Positions 60,311 to 64,000 of a DNA stretch of 64,000 nt are shown piece by piece. Source of the DNA: Salvelinus alpinus. Lineage: Eukaryota; Chordata; Actinopteri; Salmoniformes; Salmonidae. A program made the translations under genes and the position numbers. The notes beneath the pieces were generated by a model that ran no database searches, was not told where the DNA came from, and saw nothing but the letters and a program-made list of their open reading frames with translations. The DNA lies in the NCBI RefSeq assembly GCF_045679555.1, contig NC_092099.1, positions 10,214,076 through 10,278,075 of the forward strand. Reading direction: 5' to 3'. Within the stretch, counting starts at the first letter, position 1. Every line of letters starts with the position of its first letter.

Positions 60311-60471
60311 CTGAAGGTAGTTGGTGACTTTTAGCGGCCGGCACTCCTGCACGGTCTTAGCATTCCTGTGCAGAACAGCTGTAAGGATCTCCCTGAGGTC
60401 CTCCATACCGAGGAAAGGCACGCACTCGGCCATCGCTGTCACTTCCAGATGTCTCTCAGTGGACGAGGACC
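60311..60471 (-). CDS. pms1: pms1 penultimate coding exon
   Basis: 161 nt on the minus strand between acceptor TTTGGCCAG and donor CTTCAG|GTAAGA. The frame reads [20 protein letters not shown], then GMEDLREIL and [12 protein letters not shown]. Human PMS1 has a closely similar block ending ECRPRKVISYLE. It lies in the C-terminal MutL dimerisation region. Upstream exons must lie to the right, beyond the window; none was found in 60472-64000. The strand relative to mstn matches mammals. Confidence 0.88.
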
Positions 60472-60702
60472 CTGGCCAAAGAAAGCAGAAAACAAGGATT
60501 AATATACTCCAGACACTAACAACTATCTCCAGGAAAGAATAATAAATAAATATTGTGATTTACACCCATACTGGGGTCCAAGTAAAACAACCAAGGGGCC
60601 AAATAGAGTGCTAAATGACTATTACGATGTCTTTGCAGACTGGAAACAAAATATTGAGGCGGAAAATGATCCTAATGGCATACAATGTTGTTGAATAAAA
60701 AG
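60472..60702. other. pms1 intron, unassigned part
   Basis: No further coding sequence or repeat recognised. Confidence 0.35.
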
Positions 60703-61800
60703 TATACAGTGTTGGTCCCATGTTTAATGAGCTGAAATAAAAGATAACAGAAATGTTCCATACGCACAAAAAGCTTGTATAATTTTGTGCACAAATTTGT
60801 TTACATCCCTGTTAGTGAGCATTTCTCATTTGCCAAGATAATCTATCCACGTGACAGGTGTGGCATATCAAGAAGCTGATTAAACCACATGATCATTACA
60901 CAAGTACTCCTTGTGCTAGGGAAAATAAAAAGGCCATTCTAAAATGCGCAGTTTTGTCACACAACAATATCACAGATGTCAAGTTGAGGGAGTGTGCAAT
61001 TTGCATGCTGACTGCAGGAATGTCCACCAGAGCAGTTGCCAGAAAATGTAACGTTCATTTCTCTACCATAAGCAGCCTCCAACGTTGTTTTAGAGAATTT
61101 GCCAGTATCTCCAACCGGCCTCACAACCGCATACCATGTGTATGGCGTCATGTGGGCGAGCGGTTTGCTGATATCAACATTGTGAACAGAGTGCCCATGG
61201 TGGCGATGGGGTAATGGTAAGGGCAGGCATAAGCTACGGAAAACGAACACAATTGCATTTTATCTATGGCAATTTGAATGCACAGAGATACCGTCACGAG
61301 ATCCTTAGGCCCATTGTCATGCCATTCATCCGCCGCCATCACCTCATGTTTCAGCATGATAATACACAGCCCCATGTGGGAAAGATCTGTACACATTTCC
61401 TGTAAGCTGCTAAGACCGTGCAGGAGTGAAACAAACATTTGGGATGCTCTGGATCGACGAGTACGACAGCGTGTTCCAGTTCCCGACAATATCTAGCAAC
61501 TTCGCACAGCCATTGAAGAGGAGTGGGACAACATGCCACAGGCCACAATCAACAGCCTGATCAACTCTATGTGAAGGAGATGTGTCACGCCGCATGAGTC
61601 AAATGGTGATCACACCAGATTCTGACTGGTTTTCATATCCACGCACCTACTTTTTTTTCAAAAGAAAAAAAAAGGTATCTGTGACCAACAGATGCATATT
61701 TGCATTCCCATTTATGTGAAATCAATAGATTACGGCCTAATGAATTTATTTGCAATTTATGAAATTGTTGAATGTTGAATTTATATTTTTGTTCAGTATA
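60703..61800 (+). mobile_element. Tc1-like element, degenerate, about 1.1 kb
   Basis: Same family as 1050-1794 and 23129-24122. Transposase pieces: [20 protein letters not shown] (about 61000-61060), NLNAQRYRHEILRPIVMPF (about 61272-61328), and FQHDNTQPHVGK with the second Asp (about 61349-61385). The right end is TTTATATTTTTGTTCAGTAT. Inactive. Confidence 0.75.
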
Positions 61801-61926
61801 TATGAAAAATATTACCACAGTGGAGAGAAATGTTTTGCATACACCAAACAATGTGCTACTAGGCTTGGGTAGGTTACTTTCTAAATGTAATCCATTAGTT
61901 ACTAGTCACCTGTCCAAAAGTGTAAC

Positions 61927-62719
61927 ATCGCGGACAAACTGAAATGGTCCACCCACACAGACAGTGTGGTGAAGAAGGCGCAACAGCGCCTCTTCAACCT
62001 CAGGAGGCTGAAGAAATTTGGCTTGTCATCTAAAACCCTCACAAACTTTTACAGATGCACAATTGAGAGCATCCTGTCGGGGCTGTATCACCCGCCTGGT
62101 ACGGCAACTGCACCACCCTCAACCGCAGGGCTCTCCAGAGGGTGGTGCGGTCTGCACAACGCATCACCAGGGGGGCAAACTATCTGCCCTCCAGACACCT
62201 ACAGCACCCAATGTCACAGGAAGGCCAAAAAGATCATCAAGGACAACAACCACCCGAGCCACTGCCTGTTCACCCCGCTACCATCCAGAAGGCGAGGTCA
62301 GTACAGGTGCATCAAAGCTGGGACAGGGAGACTGAAAAATATCTTCTATCGCAAGGCCATCAGACTGTTAAAACAGCCATTACTAACACAGAGAGGCTGC
62401 TGCCTTCATACAGACTTGAGATGATTGGCCCCAATAATAAATGGAACACTAATCACTTTAATGTTTATATATTTGCAATACTCATCTCATAGGTATATAC
62501 TGTATTCTATACCATCTTAGCCTATGTCGCTCTGTCATTGCTCATCCATATATTGTTCCAGTCCTTTACTTAGATTTGTGTGTATTAAGTATCTGTTGTG
62601 GAATTGTTTGATATTACTTGTTAGATATTGCTGCACAGTCGGAACTAGAAGCACAAGCATTTCGCTACACTCACAATAACATCTGATAACCATGTGTATG
62701 TGACCAATAACATTTGATT
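61927..62719 (+). mobile_element. 5'-truncated LINE (LINE A/B family)
   Basis: It encodes, with frame breaks, the RT C-terminal region (HTDSVVKKAQQRLFNLRRLK to RLKNIFYRKAIRLLK; 61930-62380), then 3' UTR and a tail ending ACATTTGATT. It is flanked by TGTAAC at 61921-61926 and 62720-62725, a 6-bp target duplication in an older repeat (TAGGTTACTTTCTAAATGTA). Confidence 0.8.
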
Positions 62720-62957
62720 TGTAACTGATTACAGTTAGTCTTTTTGTAATCAAATTGTATTGGACATATGTACCGAATACAACGGGTATAGACTATTGTG
62801 AAACGCTTGTTTGCTTATGAGCCCTTCCCAATGATGCAGTTAAAAAATTATATGAAAAAAAGATATACTAACACAAGGAATAAATTAAAATACACAGGAA
62901 TGGAGCTATATACAGGGACTCCTAGTGCCTGATCAATGTGCAGGGGTACGAAGTATT

Positions 62958-64000
<1,043 letters not shown>

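Overview
This window is vertebrate genomic DNA, almost certainly from a salmonid fish (Salmo, Oncorhynchus or Salvelinus; I cannot tell which). The evidence is a complete fish-type myostatin gene, Sleeping Beauty-type Tc1 elements, long tRNA-derived SINEs of salmonid type, and very heavy Tc1/LINE nesting. There is no bacterial operon, CRISPR array or phage content. Only a few percent of the sequence is host coding DNA.

Host genes, left to right: (1) one exon of hibch (+ strand, 6654-6773), carrying an in-frame stop and so probably from a decayed copy; (2) the c2orf88/small membrane AKAP gene (- strand, CDS 21682-21945), with a 5' leader exon holding a 30-codon upstream ORF; (3) myostatin (mstn, + strand, three exons, 27674-30940), intact, with CCAAT and TATA boxes upstream and an AATAAA about 1.2 kb downstream of the stop; (4) the last two coding exons of pms1 (- strand, 60311-60471 and 57630-57827). 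The order and relative strands hibch, c2orf88, mstn, pms1 match the known mammalian MSTN neighbourhood. The genes share a neighbourhood, not a pathway: valine catabolism, PKA anchoring, muscle growth restraint and DNA mismatch repair.

The rest is dominated by transposons. Region 0-10 kb: a hAT element with a perfect 8-bp target duplication and a Tc1 inside it, further Tc1, SINE and LINE ends, and a (GT)n(TA)n tract. Region 9.8-16.5 kb: a four-element nest in which a LINE was split by a second LINE, which was then split by a full-length LINE with an intact 981-codon ORF and by a Tc1-like element with a near-complete transposase. Region 17-24 kb: Tc1 copies and MITEs around c2orf88. Region 27-32 kb: mstn, with a MITE in intron 1, a (CA)n tract in intron 2 and a palindromic MITE in the 3' UTR. 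Region 37-47 kb: a dense Tc1 cluster with two datable SINE insertions. Region 47-51.9 kb: mostly unassigned sequence with LINE and Tc1 relics. Region 52-64 kb: two Sleeping Beauty-type elements, other Tc1 copies with nested SINEs, and the 3' end of pms1, whose 3' UTR appears to run into a Tc1 copy.

I found no new biochemical system. The most notable observations are the dateable transposon nest with an intact LINE, the broken hibch exon beside an intact mstn, the upstream ORF in the c2orf88 leader, and TE-derived sequence in the transcripts of mstn and (probably) pms1. Family names and exon boundaries rest on recognition by eye; no database search or alignment was run.
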